Assembly (NCBI GenBank): GCA_015665415.1
Contig: JADFAE010000007.1
Location: 336,793 to 400,792, forward strand
From: Roseobacter sp.
GTDB taxonomy: Bacteria; Pseudomonadota; Alphaproteobacteria; Rhodobacterales; Rhodobacteraceae
Length of the DNA: 64,000 nucleotides
Reading direction: 5' to 3'
Both the position numbers and the translations under genes were made by a program. Under the pieces are notes generated by a model that made no database searches, had not been told where the DNA came from, and saw only the letters and a list, made by a program, of their open reading frames with translations. Positions 19,204-28,197 of the stretch are shown here, one piece after another; position 1 is the first letter of the stretch; each line of letters opens with the position of its first letter.

Positions 19204-19908
19204 ATGACAACACCACGTTTTGATATCATCGGCCAGGCGATCAGCGATGCCAGCCGCACCCGGATGCTCTGCGAGCTGATGGAGGGGCGCTCTTTCACCA
19301 ACAAAGAGCTGGCCTCGGCGGCTGGCATCACTGCCCAGACCGCCAGCGCTCATCTGCGCCTGTTGCAGGATGCCGGGCTGGTGCTGGCCGAGAAGCGCGG
19401 CCGTTGCGTGTTTCATCGTCTGGCCAATGCCGAGGTGGCGGGGGTGCTGGAGCAACTGGCCACCATCGCACCAAGCGACCATTTGATCCGGGCACAGCGA
19501 CGCAAAGCCGGCGATATCGCCCAGCTGCGCAGCTGCTACGATCATCTGGCCGGTCCGCTCGCGGTGGCAATGACGGATCGGTTTTTACAGCGGGGCCTGC
19601 TGGTGGAGGCGGATGGCGGTTTTCGCGCCTGCGCAGGCGAGGCCTGGCAGAAGCTGGGCGTGACCCTGCCGCCTGCCTCTGCCGTGGCGGCTGCCGCTCG
19701 TCAGCCCTTTGCCCGCCCCTGCATGGATTGGACCGAACGTCGGCTGCATGTCTCGGGACCGCTGGGCAAACAGCTCTTGACCCATGCCTTTGAGCGCGGC
19801 TGGGTCCGGCGCAATCGCTATAAACGGGGGCTGCAGTTAACCGGGCCGGGGGCGCGGGCGCTGGACCAGATCCTGGGGCTGCGCAGCGCGGAGTTGATCG
19901 ATGCTTGA
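19204..19908 (+). CDS. ArsR-type winged-helix transcriptional regulator
   Basis: A 234-residue regulator. Residues ~8-85 form an ArsR winged helix: ISDASRTRMLCELMEGRSFT, recognition helix TAQTASAHLRLLQDAGLV, and the wing EKRGRCVFHRL. The C-terminal ~130 residues include a second winged-helix-like part (LTHAFERGWVRRNRYKRGLQLTGPGARAL). A CMDW motif might bind a ligand, but there is no standard metal site. The stop overlaps the next gene by 8 nt, so the two are cotranscribed. Confidence 0.82.
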   Translation: MTTPRFDIIGQAISDASRTRMLCELMEGRSFTNKELASAAGITAQTASAHLRLLQDAGLVLAEKRGRCVFHRLANAEVAGVLEQLATIAPSDHLIRAQRRKAGDIAQLRSCYDHLAGPLAVAMTDRFLQRGLLVEADGGFRACAGEAWQKLGVTLPPASAVAAAARQPFARPCMDWTERRLHVSGPLGKQLLTHAFERGWVRRNRYKRGLQLTGPGARALDQILGLRSAELIDA

Positions 19909-20350
19909 GTCGCAATCAGCGCTAACCTCGCCGCGCTTTAGCGTGGAGGCGGGCACTCGCGTTCTGGTGCAGGTGCCGCAAGAGGCCACCAAGGGCGTGT
20001 TGCAGGCCATCCTTGCGGTGGAGCCGCTGACCTGGGGCGATTACGACCAGGTGGCTTTTACCACCCTGGCTGGGGTGCAACAGTTTCGCTCTTTGCCTGG
20101 GGGGCGCAATGCGGCGACGGATCGGGCCGTCGAGGTCGCCTGCGTCGAGCTGCAAATCTTTGTACCCAAACAGGGCCAGGCGCTGGAGCCCTTGATCCGT
20201 GCGATTTACCACGCGCACCCTTACGAGGAACCGGTGATCCAGCTTTTGCCGGGGGCCAGAACCTGCCACCGGCGTGGGCAGGACGAGGGCAATCCCAACC
20301 GGTTCTGGAACCAAGAGACGGCAGATTGGGTGCCAAAGGCGCATCGCTGA
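19901..20350 (+). CDS. YqfO / NIF3-insert-like domain protein
   Basis: A 149-residue protein whose core (VLVQVPQEATKGVLQAI, WGDYDQVAFTTLAGVQQFRSLPG, VEVACVELQIFV, IRAIYHAHPYEEPVIQLL) matches the stand-alone version of the CutA1-like domain inserted in NIF3/YqfO proteins; database entries of this type are sometimes misnamed RtxA toxin. HPYEEP is the most conserved motif. Function unknown. Overlaps the ArsR-type gene by 8 nt, so it may be its regulatory partner. Confidence 0.7.
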   Translation: MLESQSALTSPRFSVEAGTRVLVQVPQEATKGVLQAILAVEPLTWGDYDQVAFTTLAGVQQFRSLPGGRNAATDRAVEVACVELQIFVPKQGQALEPLIRAIYHAHPYEEPVIQLLPGARTCHRRGQDEGNPNRFWNQETADWVPKAHR

Positions 20351-20407
20351 AGTCAAAACCTCTGCGAAATGCCTTGCTTTAATATGGCTTTGGGGTGACC
20401 CTTGGGT

Positions 20408-20752
20408 ATGAGTAGTGACCAGATGCAGCCCTTCCAAGGGGGGCCTATTCCGCAGCAAGTGGCCTTTGACCGGCGTGAAATTTCGGTGATCATGTCGTTA
20501 TATGGCCGTATGGTAGCCGCTGGTGAGTGGCGCGATTATGGGATTTCCTGCCTGCGTGATCTGGCGGTGTTTTCGATCTTTCGCCGCACCGCCGAACATC
20601 CGCTTTACCGCATCGAAAAACAGCCCCGCTTGCGCAACCGGCAGGGGCTATATTCGGTTGTGGGCATGGATGGGCAGATCCTGAAACGCGGCAGCGACCT
20701 AAAGGCAGTATTGCGGGTGCTGGAACGCAAACTGATCCGCGCGGTGAAGTAG
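20408..20752 (+). CDS. DUF2794 domain protein
   Basis: A 114-residue protein typical of alphaproteobacteria: FDRREISVIMSLYGRMVAAGEWRDYGI, FSIFRRTAEHPLYRIEK and LRNRQGLYSVVGMDGQILKRG are family hallmarks. Function unknown. ATG 20408 is chosen over TTG 20402. It converges on the NlpC/P60 gene. Confidence 0.85.
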   Translation: MSSDQMQPFQGGPIPQQVAFDRREISVIMSLYGRMVAAGEWRDYGISCLRDLAVFSIFRRTAEHPLYRIEKQPRLRNRQGLYSVVGMDGQILKRGSDLKAVLRVLERKLIRAVK

Positions 20753-20786
20753 CGCGGCCAGACGCCCCGGAGTCCTTCGTTTGCCG

Positions 20787-20812
20787 GGATCGCTCCTGTG
20801 CGCGGGCGATCC
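20787..20812 (-). terminator. Hairpin between convergent DUF2794 and NlpC/P60 genes
   Basis: A perfect 7-bp stem GGATCGC/GCGATCC (20787-20793 with 20806-20812) just beyond the NlpC/P60 stop. Likely a terminator, without a T run. Confidence 0.45.
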
Positions 20813-20815
20813 AGC

Positions 20816-21580
20816 CTATGTCTGTGGGGCCAGCCGTTTGTGCGCAGTGACCGGCCCGTCGCCCTGATCGGCGATGCGCGCAATCGCCGAGGCCAGCGGT
20901 TCCAGCGCCACGGCCATGGCATGGACATTGGCGTGCAGCAGCGTGCCGGGATCACGCACCCAGGCCACATGCCCCTTCCAGAACAACAAATCGCCGCGCT
21001 GATAGGCGCTGCCGGGTGGCAGCAGGGTGCCAAGGTCACGCTCCTGCGGGCCGCTGTCACCAGGGCAGGGGATGCCGCAGGCCAGACATCCTGCCTGCAC
21101 CAGACCAGAGCAATCGATGCCAAAGCTGCTGTTGCCGCCCCAGAGATAGGGGGTGGAGAGCAGGCCTTCGGCCACCGCCACCGGGTCGTCCATGTGCTGA
21201 TCGACCGGGCTGAGATGCACCAGCGGGATATAGCCCTGATCCGTCTTGGCAAAACGTCCCTCAGGCCCAGAGACCAGAACCCGGCTGCCGAGACTCAGCG
21301 CACAGATTTCGGGCGATTTGAAGTCGGGCCTGGTATAGCCGTGGCTGGCGCGGGCGCTGATCCAATGGCTGGGCTTTTGCGCCGGGGCGAGGGCTGGGGT
21401 CGCGACATAGCCGCTATAGCCGTCCTTGGCGGCGCGGACCTGGGCCCAGTCTTTGTCTTGGTCTAGAACAAACACGGCCTCCCCACACAAAAGCTGACGG
21501 TCACGGGGGCCTTGGGGGTGGCGCAGCAGATCCACAACCGGCAGGGCAATACGGGCCTCAGAGGCGGGCAGATCACTCAT
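20816..21580 (-). CDS. NlpC/P60 family peptidoglycan endopeptidase
   Basis: A 254-residue protein. Residues ~12-110 are two SH3-like segments (DLLRHPQGPRDRQLLCGE; GSRVLVSGPEGRFAKTDQGYIP). The catalytic C40 domain follows with the Cys in FGIDCSGLVQ and the His in FWKGHVAWV. The YkfC-type architecture suggests cleavage of murein peptides such as gamma-D-Glu-diamino acid bonds. No signal peptide is visible, so it probably acts on imported muropeptides in the cytoplasm. It overlaps the aminopeptidase gene by 4 nt, in line with joint peptide recycling. Confidence 0.88.
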   Translation of the reverse strand: MSDLPASEARIALPVVDLLRHPQGPRDRQLLCGEAVFVLDQDKDWAQVRAAKDGYSGYVATPALAPAQKPSHWISARASHGYTRPDFKSPEICALSLGSRVLVSGPEGRFAKTDQGYIPLVHLSPVDQHMDDPVAVAEGLLSTPYLWGGNSSFGIDCSGLVQAGCLACGIPCPGDSGPQERDLGTLLPPGSAYQRGDLLFWKGHVAWVRDPGTLLHANVHAMAVALEPLASAIARIADQGDGPVTAHKRLAPQT

Positions 21581-22986
21581 GCGTCTTTGAGATCCAGCAT
21601 CTGCGGCAGGGCGGCAAAAACTGCGCGCCCGCCTTGACCGATGCCGCCTTTGGGGCGACCGGGCGCGGCGCTGGGCATCCAGCCGTAGATGTCGAAATGC
21701 ATGTAGCGCGTCTCTCCGGCAAAGCGGCGCAGGAACAGCGCAGCGGTGATGGAGCCGGCAAATCCGCCTGAAGGCGCATTGTCGAGGTCAGCAATCGCGG
21801 GCTCGATCATGGTCTCATAGGGGGTATGAAAGGGCATCCGCCAAACCGGATCAGCCTGGGGCACAGCGGCAGTGGCCAGGGCTGCGGCATCTGCGTCATG
21901 GTCGGTGTAAAACGGAGCCAGGTCCGGCCCCACCGCCACCCGGGCAGCGCCCGTCAGGGTGGCCATCGAAATCACCAGATCGGGATCGCCTTCTTCGGCC
22001 AGGGCGAGGGCATCTGCCAGCACCAGGCGGCCCTCTGCATCGGTATTGTTGATCTCAACCGTCAGCCCCTTGCGCGAGGTGAGCACATCGCCGGGACGAA
22101 AGGCATTGCCAGCCACGGCGTTCTCTACCGCCGGGATCAACACCCGCAATTGCAGCGGCAGCTTGGCCGCCATGATCATCCGCGCCAGTCCCAGCACATT
22201 GGCGGCCCCGCCCATGTCTTTTTTCATCAACCCCATGCTGGCCCCGGGTTTGAGGTTGAGCCCGCCGGTGTCAAAACACACGCCCTTGCCCACCAGCGTG
22301 AGTTTTGGCCCCGCGCTGCCCCATTGCATATCGATGAGACGCGGTGCCTGCTCCGCAGCCCGCCCCACGGTGTGGATCAGCGGCAGATTGGCCGCGAGCA
22401 GATCCTCGCCCGCGGTCACCCCGATCGAGGCCTCGAACTCAGAGGCCAGCGCCTGGGCGGCGGCTTCCAACGCGGCGGGCCCCATGTCGGCTGCGGGCGT
22501 ATTGATCAGATCACGGGTCAGCCATTCGGATGCGGCCAGCGTTTCTACCGACGCGGCATCAATCCCATCCGGGGCCACCAGTGTGGCTGCCGCCGGTTTG
22601 CCACTTTTGTAGCGGGTAAACCGGTATTGCCCCAGCAGCCAGCCGAGGCATTCAGTCTGTTGCTGCTCTGGCGTGAGCGCAACGGTGTGTTGGGTGTTTC
22701 CTTGCAGCCGGTAGCTGCCAGCGGGCAGTTTTTCCGCTGCGGCGGCCAGCACGAATCGCTTGCGCGCGCGCTGGGAGGCGTTGCCGTAGCCGGCCAGGGC
22801 CAGGTTGGCGGATCCATTGGCTGCGGGCACCACAAGGGCCTGACCACAGGCGGCGGTAAAGCCATTGGTCGCAACCCAAGTCTGCACAGAGGCGGGCTGG
22901 CTATCCAGCCAATCTTGCAGCTGGTCTTGCTCGATCAGGAAAAGCGGCACGGCTGAAGACGAGGCAGCGGCAAAGCGAGGGGCCAT
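21577..22986 (-). CDS. Leucyl aminopeptidase family protein (M17)
   Basis: A 469-residue metallo-aminopeptidase. The two-metal site motifs are present: KGVCFDTGGLNLKP, KKDMGGAANVLG and the M17 signature NTDAEGRLVLADAL. The N-terminal domain is diverged from PepA. It releases N-terminal residues from peptides in the cytoplasm. ATG 22986 is chosen with GGAG upstream; a TTG codon precedes it. First gene of a unit with the NlpC/P60 endopeptidase, suggesting murein-peptide or general peptide turnover. Confidence 0.9.
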   Translation of the reverse strand: MAPRFAAASSSAVPLFLIEQDQLQDWLDSQPASVQTWVATNGFTAACGQALVVPAANGSANLALAGYGNASQRARKRFVLAAAAEKLPAGSYRLQGNTQHTVALTPEQQQTECLGWLLGQYRFTRYKSGKPAAATLVAPDGIDAASVETLAASEWLTRDLINTPAADMGPAALEAAAQALASEFEASIGVTAGEDLLAANLPLIHTVGRAAEQAPRLIDMQWGSAGPKLTLVGKGVCFDTGGLNLKPGASMGLMKKDMGGAANVLGLARMIMAAKLPLQLRVLIPAVENAVAGNAFRPGDVLTSRKGLTVEINNTDAEGRLVLADALALAEEGDPDLVISMATLTGAARVAVGPDLAPFYTDHDADAAALATAAVPQADPVWRMPFHTPYETMIEPAIADLDNAPSGGFAGSITAALFLRRFAGETRYMHFDIYGWMPSAAPGRPKGGIGQGGRAVFAALPQMLDLKDA

Positions 22987-23174
22987 CAAGGATACTCCGG
23001 TTGGGCGAAAGATGCCCTCAGACTATCCTCCCCCCAGCTGCCTGCAAGCCCTGCCTGCAACCTGGGGAAATTGATTTTTGCAAAATTGCTCAATCACAAA
23101 ATGACCCCGCTCCATCGAAAGGCAGAGCAGGCGGCGGCCGGATCACCCAGCGTGGTTCGCACCGTATTCTTCAA

Positions 23175-23534
23175 TCAGACGGTAAGATCCTGTTGATCCC
23201 AAACCGCGGTCAAAGAGCGTTCACCAACGCGCAGCAGACGGAACAGGATCGCCGCAATTGCAGGCGAATCCTCGCTATCGACGGCCTGCGTCACATCGCG
23301 GGCAATTGCCGCCATGGCGGTCATTCCGATCTGTTCGGAAATGGCAATCAGCGAACGTGCGTTCTTGCGCAACGCAACCATATCGTCCTGACGCCAAAGC
23401 CTCTCGCAATGCGTCAGCCGTACCGCGAGCTCTTCGATGGCGCGGCAGACGACGTCTTCGGCACCGGCCTCGCCTAGTTGTGCATAAAGCTCTCCCAGTT
23501 TGTCTGGATCCAGCCGCACGTTTTCTGTTTGCAT
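23175..23534 (-). CDS. Small helical protein resembling an Hpt domain
   Basis: A 119-residue, all-helical protein without signal peptide. Its layout (helix, then ALRKNARSLIAISEQIGMTAMAAIARDVTQAV, then a helix ending ILFRLLRVGERSL) resembles histidine phosphotransfer domains, where the segment would read A-H-x-L-K-G; here the position of the phosphorylated His is Arg60. If the fold is right it cannot be phosphorylated there. ATG 23534 is taken as start; further upstream the frame lacks helix-like sequence. Divergent from carbonic anhydrase. Fold assignment is by eye and tentative. Confidence 0.55.
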   Translation of the reverse strand: MQTENVRLDPDKLGELYAQLGEAGAEDVVCRAIEELAVRLTHCERLWRQDDMVALRKNARSLIAISEQIGMTAMAAIARDVTQAVDSEDSPAIAAILFRLLRVGERSLTAVWDQQDLTV

Positions 23535-23712
23535 GACAGTGAGTATATTGGTCACCAAATTCACCCCAAAAACTATGTGCCCCCACGGCACGGTGCCAAT
23601 TTGCATGTCAGTGGTTGTCAAAAGGTTTCACGGCCGCTGTGCAAATCGCTCGAATTTGCTAACAATTCAGGGTATCAGCACCGCCAAGACTCAACATCAG
23701 GGGATGCCACTC

Positions 23713-24363
23713 ATGGAATTTGCCAAACCTCTTCCGACCTATCTGATCACCCGCTACCATGGCTGGAAGGCGACATCTTACGCCGAGAACCAGGGCTGGT
23801 ATCGCCGCCTTGCCACCGAAGGGCAGCGTCCGCGTGCCATGGTGATCTCCTGTTGTGACAGCCGGGTGCATGTGACTTCGATCTTTGGCGCGGATCAGGG
23901 AGAGTTCTTTATTCACCGCAATATCGCGAATCTGGTGCCGCCCTATGCGCCCGACGGCGATCACCACGGCACCTCTGCGGCCATCGAATACGCGGTTACA
24001 GCGCTGAAGGTGGCGCATTTGATCGTTCTGGGCCATTCCCAGTGTGGTGGCGTGCAGGGCTGCATCGATATGTGCAAGGGCAATGCCCCGGCGCTGGAAG
24101 AGAAGACCAGCTTTGTCGGTCGTTGGATGGATATTCTGAAGCCCAAGTTCGAAGGGGTGGCAGATATTGAGGATCCGATTGATCAAGCACGTCAGTTCGA
24201 GCGTCAGGCGGTTGTGGCCTCGCTGGAAAACCTGATGACATTTCCCTTTATCGAAAACGCGGTGAAAGAGGGGACGCTCAGCTTACACGGGCTGTGGACG
24301 GATATCGGCGAAGGCGGGCTGGAATGCTACGATCCGGATGCGGAGCGTTTCCAAAAGGTCTGA
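23713..24363 (+). CDS. Beta-class carbonic anhydrase
   Basis: A 216-residue zinc enzyme interconverting CO2 and bicarbonate. The zinc ligands are C47 (CCDSR, with the D49-R51 dyad), H108 and C111 (GHSQCGGV). The rest (EFFIHRNIANLVPP, GTSAAIEYAV, LSLHGLWTDIGEGGLE) is typical of the proteobacterial cytoplasmic clade. ATG 23713 has AGGGG 9 nt upstream, while ATG 23704 lacks a ribosome site. It ends 4 bp before the convergent DUF3095 gene. Confidence 0.95.
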   Translation: MEFAKPLPTYLITRYHGWKATSYAENQGWYRRLATEGQRPRAMVISCCDSRVHVTSIFGADQGEFFIHRNIANLVPPYAPDGDHHGTSAAIEYAVTALKVAHLIVLGHSQCGGVQGCIDMCKGNAPALEEKTSFVGRWMDILKPKFEGVADIEDPIDQARQFERQAVVASLENLMTFPFIENAVKEGTLSLHGLWTDIGEGGLECYDPDAERFQKV

Positions 24364-24367
24364 CGAT

Positions 24368-25516
24368 TTAGTCGGGTATTTTATCCATATTGCTGGCGGC
24401 GCGGGTGTAACCACCGGCGGCGCCATCGACAAAATGCACGTGATCATCTCGACTGGCGGAGGGCACGATGCAGGTGAGTCGGGCTTCTTCCTGGGCATGC
24501 AGGCCAAATCGGACCCGCCCTGCGGCCTGAGCTGTACGCAGAAGCGCGGTTATTTGATCGCGCACTTCGGGACTGCAATCGAGGGTCATTTTCAAGCCGT
24601 CATCGAATTTTCGAAAATCTGCATTGGCGCTCATCACAGCCAGGTAATGGCTGGGATCGAACTGGCCGAGGCGCTGCTTGCGGCGAAACAGCCACCCGGC
24701 CCCCAGGGCAGACAGGGTGAGCCTGATCCGGCTGAGCCAGATGGCAGAGCTGACATGGGTCAGCCTTGCCTCCAGGCCCAGCCCCTGCGGGATCATTTCC
24801 AGCCCTGGTCCCGCTATTGGAACCGGGTGGCCGTTGCGGGCCAGACTGGCGGCCAGATCCAGGACACGGGTGGCCAGTTGCGTGAACTGTGCAGGGGTAG
24901 CGGTGGCACTGGGCAGCATCACCAGTGACAGGATCAGCCCGTTGCGCGCCGGTATGGTGTTCCAGCGACAGGACAGGCCGCTCAGATCCGGCGGCTCGCA
25001 TTCGGCACAGTCCGGGATCATCACCTTGCCCTGTTTCATCTGGGCTTCAGCCCAGGCGAGACCGCCGCCGCCGAACATGGCGTAATCGGCATGGGGCGAG
25101 ACCGCGTGGCGGGCAACAGAGACGTCCAGCCCCTGATTGCGAATTTCGGCAAGGGGGATAGCGGCCACCCGCAGCGCAATGTCAAACTCCTTGGCGACCC
25201 AGTGGCGCAGCCGGGCAAGGGTGATGCGCGCGGTTGCCGCATGATCGGGTGGCACTGCAAAGGAGGTACCGTCGCCGCCAAAGACATAGGGAAAGGCCGC
25301 GCCTTGAAGCGCGTTCTGCATGGCCGCAATCACCGAGGCTCCGATCATGTTGACCAATTTGTATTTGCCATCCGCGATCAGCTTGGTGGATCCGACGATA
25401 TCGCTGCAACAAATCACCCAGTCCACCGGCAGGGGGGCAAAGGCGGAGGGTTTTGCCAGGTTGGAAAACTGATCCTGACGGGGCAGAGCGTCATAAAAAC
25501 CGTCCAGATCTTTCAT
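24368..25516 (-). CDS. DUF3095 protein with cyclase-like fold
   Basis: A 382-residue protein. Residues ~35-110 carry CSDIVGSTKLI and YVFGGDGTSFAVP, a spacing like the two metal-binding aspartates of class III nucleotide cyclases (and GGDEF relatives). The remainder (GGLAWAEAQMKQG, a Cys-containing segment CAECEPPDLSGLSCRWN) is characteristic of DUF3095. A product cannot be named. No membrane segment or signal peptide. Encoded alone, converging on carbonic anhydrase with a 4-bp gap. Confidence 0.75.
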   Translation of the reverse strand: MKDLDGFYDALPRQDQFSNLAKPSAFAPLPVDWVICCSDIVGSTKLIADGKYKLVNMIGASVIAAMQNALQGAAFPYVFGGDGTSFAVPPDHAATARITLARLRHWVAKEFDIALRVAAIPLAEIRNQGLDVSVARHAVSPHADYAMFGGGGLAWAEAQMKQGKVMIPDCAECEPPDLSGLSCRWNTIPARNGLILSLVMLPSATATPAQFTQLATRVLDLAASLARNGHPVPIAGPGLEMIPQGLGLEARLTHVSSAIWLSRIRLTLSALGAGWLFRRKQRLGQFDPSHYLAVMSANADFRKFDDGLKMTLDCSPEVRDQITALLRTAQAAGRVRFGLHAQEEARLTCIVPSASRDDHVHFVDGAAGGYTRAASNMDKIPD

Positions 25517-25795
25517 CCCGCCTTCTCCTGTTTGCTTCTGCTTTCAATCTGGTGGGCCCTTTGCCGCGGGGGCCGGCCGGAGACCTAAGTGTTGCGGCTT
25601 TGCCTTGTCATCAGTTGCGCTGTGCTGTCATGGGAAAGCTGTGTCCGGCTTCCCCCTACTTTTGTTCTGGTGGGCAATTTGGCTGGTAAAACAATTGTGC
25701 CCCGGCGACAAACATGCAAGCTCGCGTCGCGGACATGTGACAACAGATGATCACAGCTGCCAAAACCAGAAACCCGTCCCGAAGGAGCGCCGCAA

Positions 25796-26968
25796 ATGCA
25801 GGCTGGATTGATCATGTTGTGCCTGGCCTATGTGCTGAGCCAGTTTTTCCGCGCATTCCTCGGCGTACTGACTTTGGTTCTGGGGCAGGATATCGGCGCG
25901 ACACCCGGTGATCTGGCGGATGCCTCGGGCATGTGGTTCCTGTCCTTTGCTGCCATGCAACTGCCAGTGGGCTGGGCGCTGGATCACATCGGGCCACGTC
26001 GCACCGCCGCTTGGCTGCTGTTTCTGGGCGGCACTGGTGGTGCTGCCGTCTTTGCGCTGGCGACCTCGCCCTTTCACGTCAGTCTGGCGATGTTCTTTAT
26101 CGGCATTGGCTGCTCGCCGGTGCTGATGGCCTCTTATTACATCTTTGCGCGGCAATACCCGGTGGCGCGCTTTGCCACGCTTGCCGCCCTGATGCTGGGG
26201 ATGGGCTCGGTGGGAAATCTGGTGGCCTCTTACCCGACGGCCTTTGCGGTAGAACATCTTGGCTGGCGGGTGACCCTCTGGGGGCTGGCCTTGACCTCCT
26301 GGTTGGTGGCTGCGGGAATTTTCCTGACCGTCAAGGATCCCGCAAAACCCGAAGGAGACCAAAAAGGCTCGGTGCTGGACCTTCTCAAGATGCCAGTGCT
26401 CTGGGCGATCTTTCCCCTGATGTTTGTCTGCTACGCGCCGTCTGGGGCGCTGCGCGGATTGTGGATCGGCCCCTATCTGAGTGACGTCTATGGGTTGGGC
26501 ACCACAGAGGTGGGTCTGGCAGCGCTGGTGATGGGCGTGGCGATGGTGGCGGGCACCTTTGCCTACGGGCCGCTGGATCGGATCCTGGGCAGCCGCAAAT
26601 GGGTGATCTTTGGCGGCAATGCCCTGGGTGTCTTGGCGATGCTGGCGCTGATCGCTGTCAGCGGTGCCCCGGTCTGGATGCCTATTGCGGTCCTGGCACT
26701 GGTCGGCTTCCTGGGCGGCTCTTTCCCGGTGATCATTGCCCATGGGCGGGCCTTTGTGCCGCCGCAACTGGCCGGGCGCGGCGTGACGCTACTCAATTTC
26801 TTTGGCATCGGCGGCGTGGGAATCATGCAATTTGCCTCTGGGCGGCTGCATGCAAACATGGCCGGAGCCGCGCCAGACGCGCCTTATCTGGCGATTTTTG
26901 GCTTTTTTGCCCTGGCCTTGGCGCTGGGCTGCGTGATTTATCTGTTCAGTCGCGATAGGCTGGACTGA
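25796..26968 (+). CDS. MFS transporter
   Basis: A 390-residue, 12-helix major facilitator protein. The loop 2-3 motif is ALDHIGPRRTAAW in the first half and GPLDRILGSRKW in the second. The tight helices with LGVLTLVLGQDIGATPGDLADASGMWF suggest the sugar or small-molecule efflux type, but specificity is unknown. ATG 25796 follows AAGGAGCG, an excellent ribosome site. Upstream 25517-25795 is a divergent promoter region shared with the DUF3095 gene. Confidence 0.87.
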   Translation: MQAGLIMLCLAYVLSQFFRAFLGVLTLVLGQDIGATPGDLADASGMWFLSFAAMQLPVGWALDHIGPRRTAAWLLFLGGTGGAAVFALATSPFHVSLAMFFIGIGCSPVLMASYYIFARQYPVARFATLAALMLGMGSVGNLVASYPTAFAVEHLGWRVTLWGLALTSWLVAAGIFLTVKDPAKPEGDQKGSVLDLLKMPVLWAIFPLMFVCYAPSGALRGLWIGPYLSDVYGLGTTEVGLAALVMGVAMVAGTFAYGPLDRILGSRKWVIFGGNALGVLAMLALIAVSGAPVWMPIAVLALVGFLGGSFPVIIAHGRAFVPPQLAGRGVTLLNFFGIGGVGIMQFASGRLHANMAGAAPDAPYLAIFGFFALALALGCVIYLFSRDRLD

Positions 26969-27047
26969 GCAAGGCCTTTAAATGCGAAGCAATTGCCTAT
27001 AAGAGACCCCAGCCGGCCACAAGGCCGGATGACACTGGAGAAACAAA

Positions 27048-28070
27048 ATGGGTTATCGCGTCGTCGTCGTAGGCGCCACAGGTAATGTGGGCCACGAAAT
27101 GTTGAACATCCTGGCAGAGCGCCAGTTTCCTGCGGATGAGGTTGCCGTTCTGGCCAGCCGTAAATCGCTGGGAACAGAGGTGACGTTCGGCGAGAAGACG
27201 TTGAAGACCCAGGATCTCGACACCTTTGACTTCACGGGCTGGGACATGGCGCTCTTTGCCGTCGGCTCTGACGCGACCAAGACCTATGCGCCCAAAGCCG
27301 CCAAGGCGGGCTGTGTGGTGATCGATAACTCGTCGCTGTATCGCTATGATCCCGACATCCCGCTGATCGTGCCCGAGGTGAACCCCGAGGCGATCCACGG
27401 CTATGCCAAGAAGAACATCATCGCCAACCCCAACTGTTCAACCGCGCAGATGGTTGTGGCACTGAAGCCGCTGCATGACCGCGCCAAGATCAAGCGCGTG
27501 GTGGTGTCGACCTATCAATCCGTGTCCGGCTCGGGCAAGGATGCGATCGATGAGCTGTGGGAGCAGACCAAGGCGATCTACAACCCCACCAAAGAGGTGC
27601 CCCCCACGGTGTATCCCAAGCAGATCGCCTTCAATGTGATTCCCCACATTGATGTCTTTCTGGACGACGGCTCCACCAAGGAAGAGTGGAAAATGGTCGC
27701 CGAAACCAAGAAGATCATCGATACTTCGATCAAGGTGACAGCCACCTGCGTGCGGGTTCCGGTCTTTGTTGGCCACTCTGAATCGATCAATATTGAAACA
27801 GAAGACTTCCTCGACGAGGACGAGGCCCGCGACATCCTGCGCGAGGCGCCCGGCATCATGGTGATCGATAAGCGCGAAGACGGTGGCTATGTCACACCGG
27901 TGGAATGTGTTGGCGATTTTGCCACGTTTATCAGCCGGATACGCCAGGATTCCACCATCGAAAACGGCCTCAACATGTGGTGCGTCAGCGACAACCTGCG
28001 CAAGGGTGCTGCCCTGAACGCGGTGCAGATTGCTGAGCTCTTGGGCCGGGAAGTACTCAAAAAAGGCTAA
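27048..28070 (+). CDS. asd: Aspartate-semialdehyde dehydrogenase
   Basis: A 340-residue NADPH enzyme reducing aspartyl phosphate to aspartate semialdehyde, the branch point to lysine/diaminopimelate, threonine and methionine. The Rossmann motif is GATGNVG at residues 9-15; the acyl-enzyme Cys is C130 in NPNCST; the conserved VPVFVGHSESINIE segment contains the active-site His. Length is normal. Single gene, followed by a terminator hairpin. Confidence 0.96.
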   Translation: MGYRVVVVGATGNVGHEMLNILAERQFPADEVAVLASRKSLGTEVTFGEKTLKTQDLDTFDFTGWDMALFAVGSDATKTYAPKAAKAGCVVIDNSSLYRYDPDIPLIVPEVNPEAIHGYAKKNIIANPNCSTAQMVVALKPLHDRAKIKRVVVSTYQSVSGSGKDAIDELWEQTKAIYNPTKEVPPTVYPKQIAFNVIPHIDVFLDDGSTKEEWKMVAETKKIIDTSIKVTATCVRVPVFVGHSESINIETEDFLDEDEARDILREAPGIMVIDKREDGGYVTPVECVGDFATFISRIRQDSTIENGLNMWCVSDNLRKGAALNAVQIAELLGREVLKKG

Positions 28071-28093
28071 AGCTCTTAGCACTTTTGAATAGG

Positions 28094-28117
28094 GGGCCGC
28101 TTCGCAGGAGGCGGCCC
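28094..28117 (+). terminator. Terminator after asd
   Basis: GGGCCGC/GCGGCCC stem (28094-28100 with 28111-28117, 10-nt loop) 23 nt after the asd stop, followed by TTAAACTTTT. Confidence 0.7.
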
Positions 28118-28197
28118 TTAAACTTTTGCAGGGCTGCCCAACTCTGGCCATAAACCCCAATATCCTAAGGGTGGGAAACGAAATCGGGGATTGAGCC

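Noticed and set aside
25751..26767. 338-codon minus-strand frame over the MFS gene
   Set aside because: Its translation is a hydrophilic His/Gln/Arg-rich sequence opposite twelve membrane helices, as expected of an antisense shadow.
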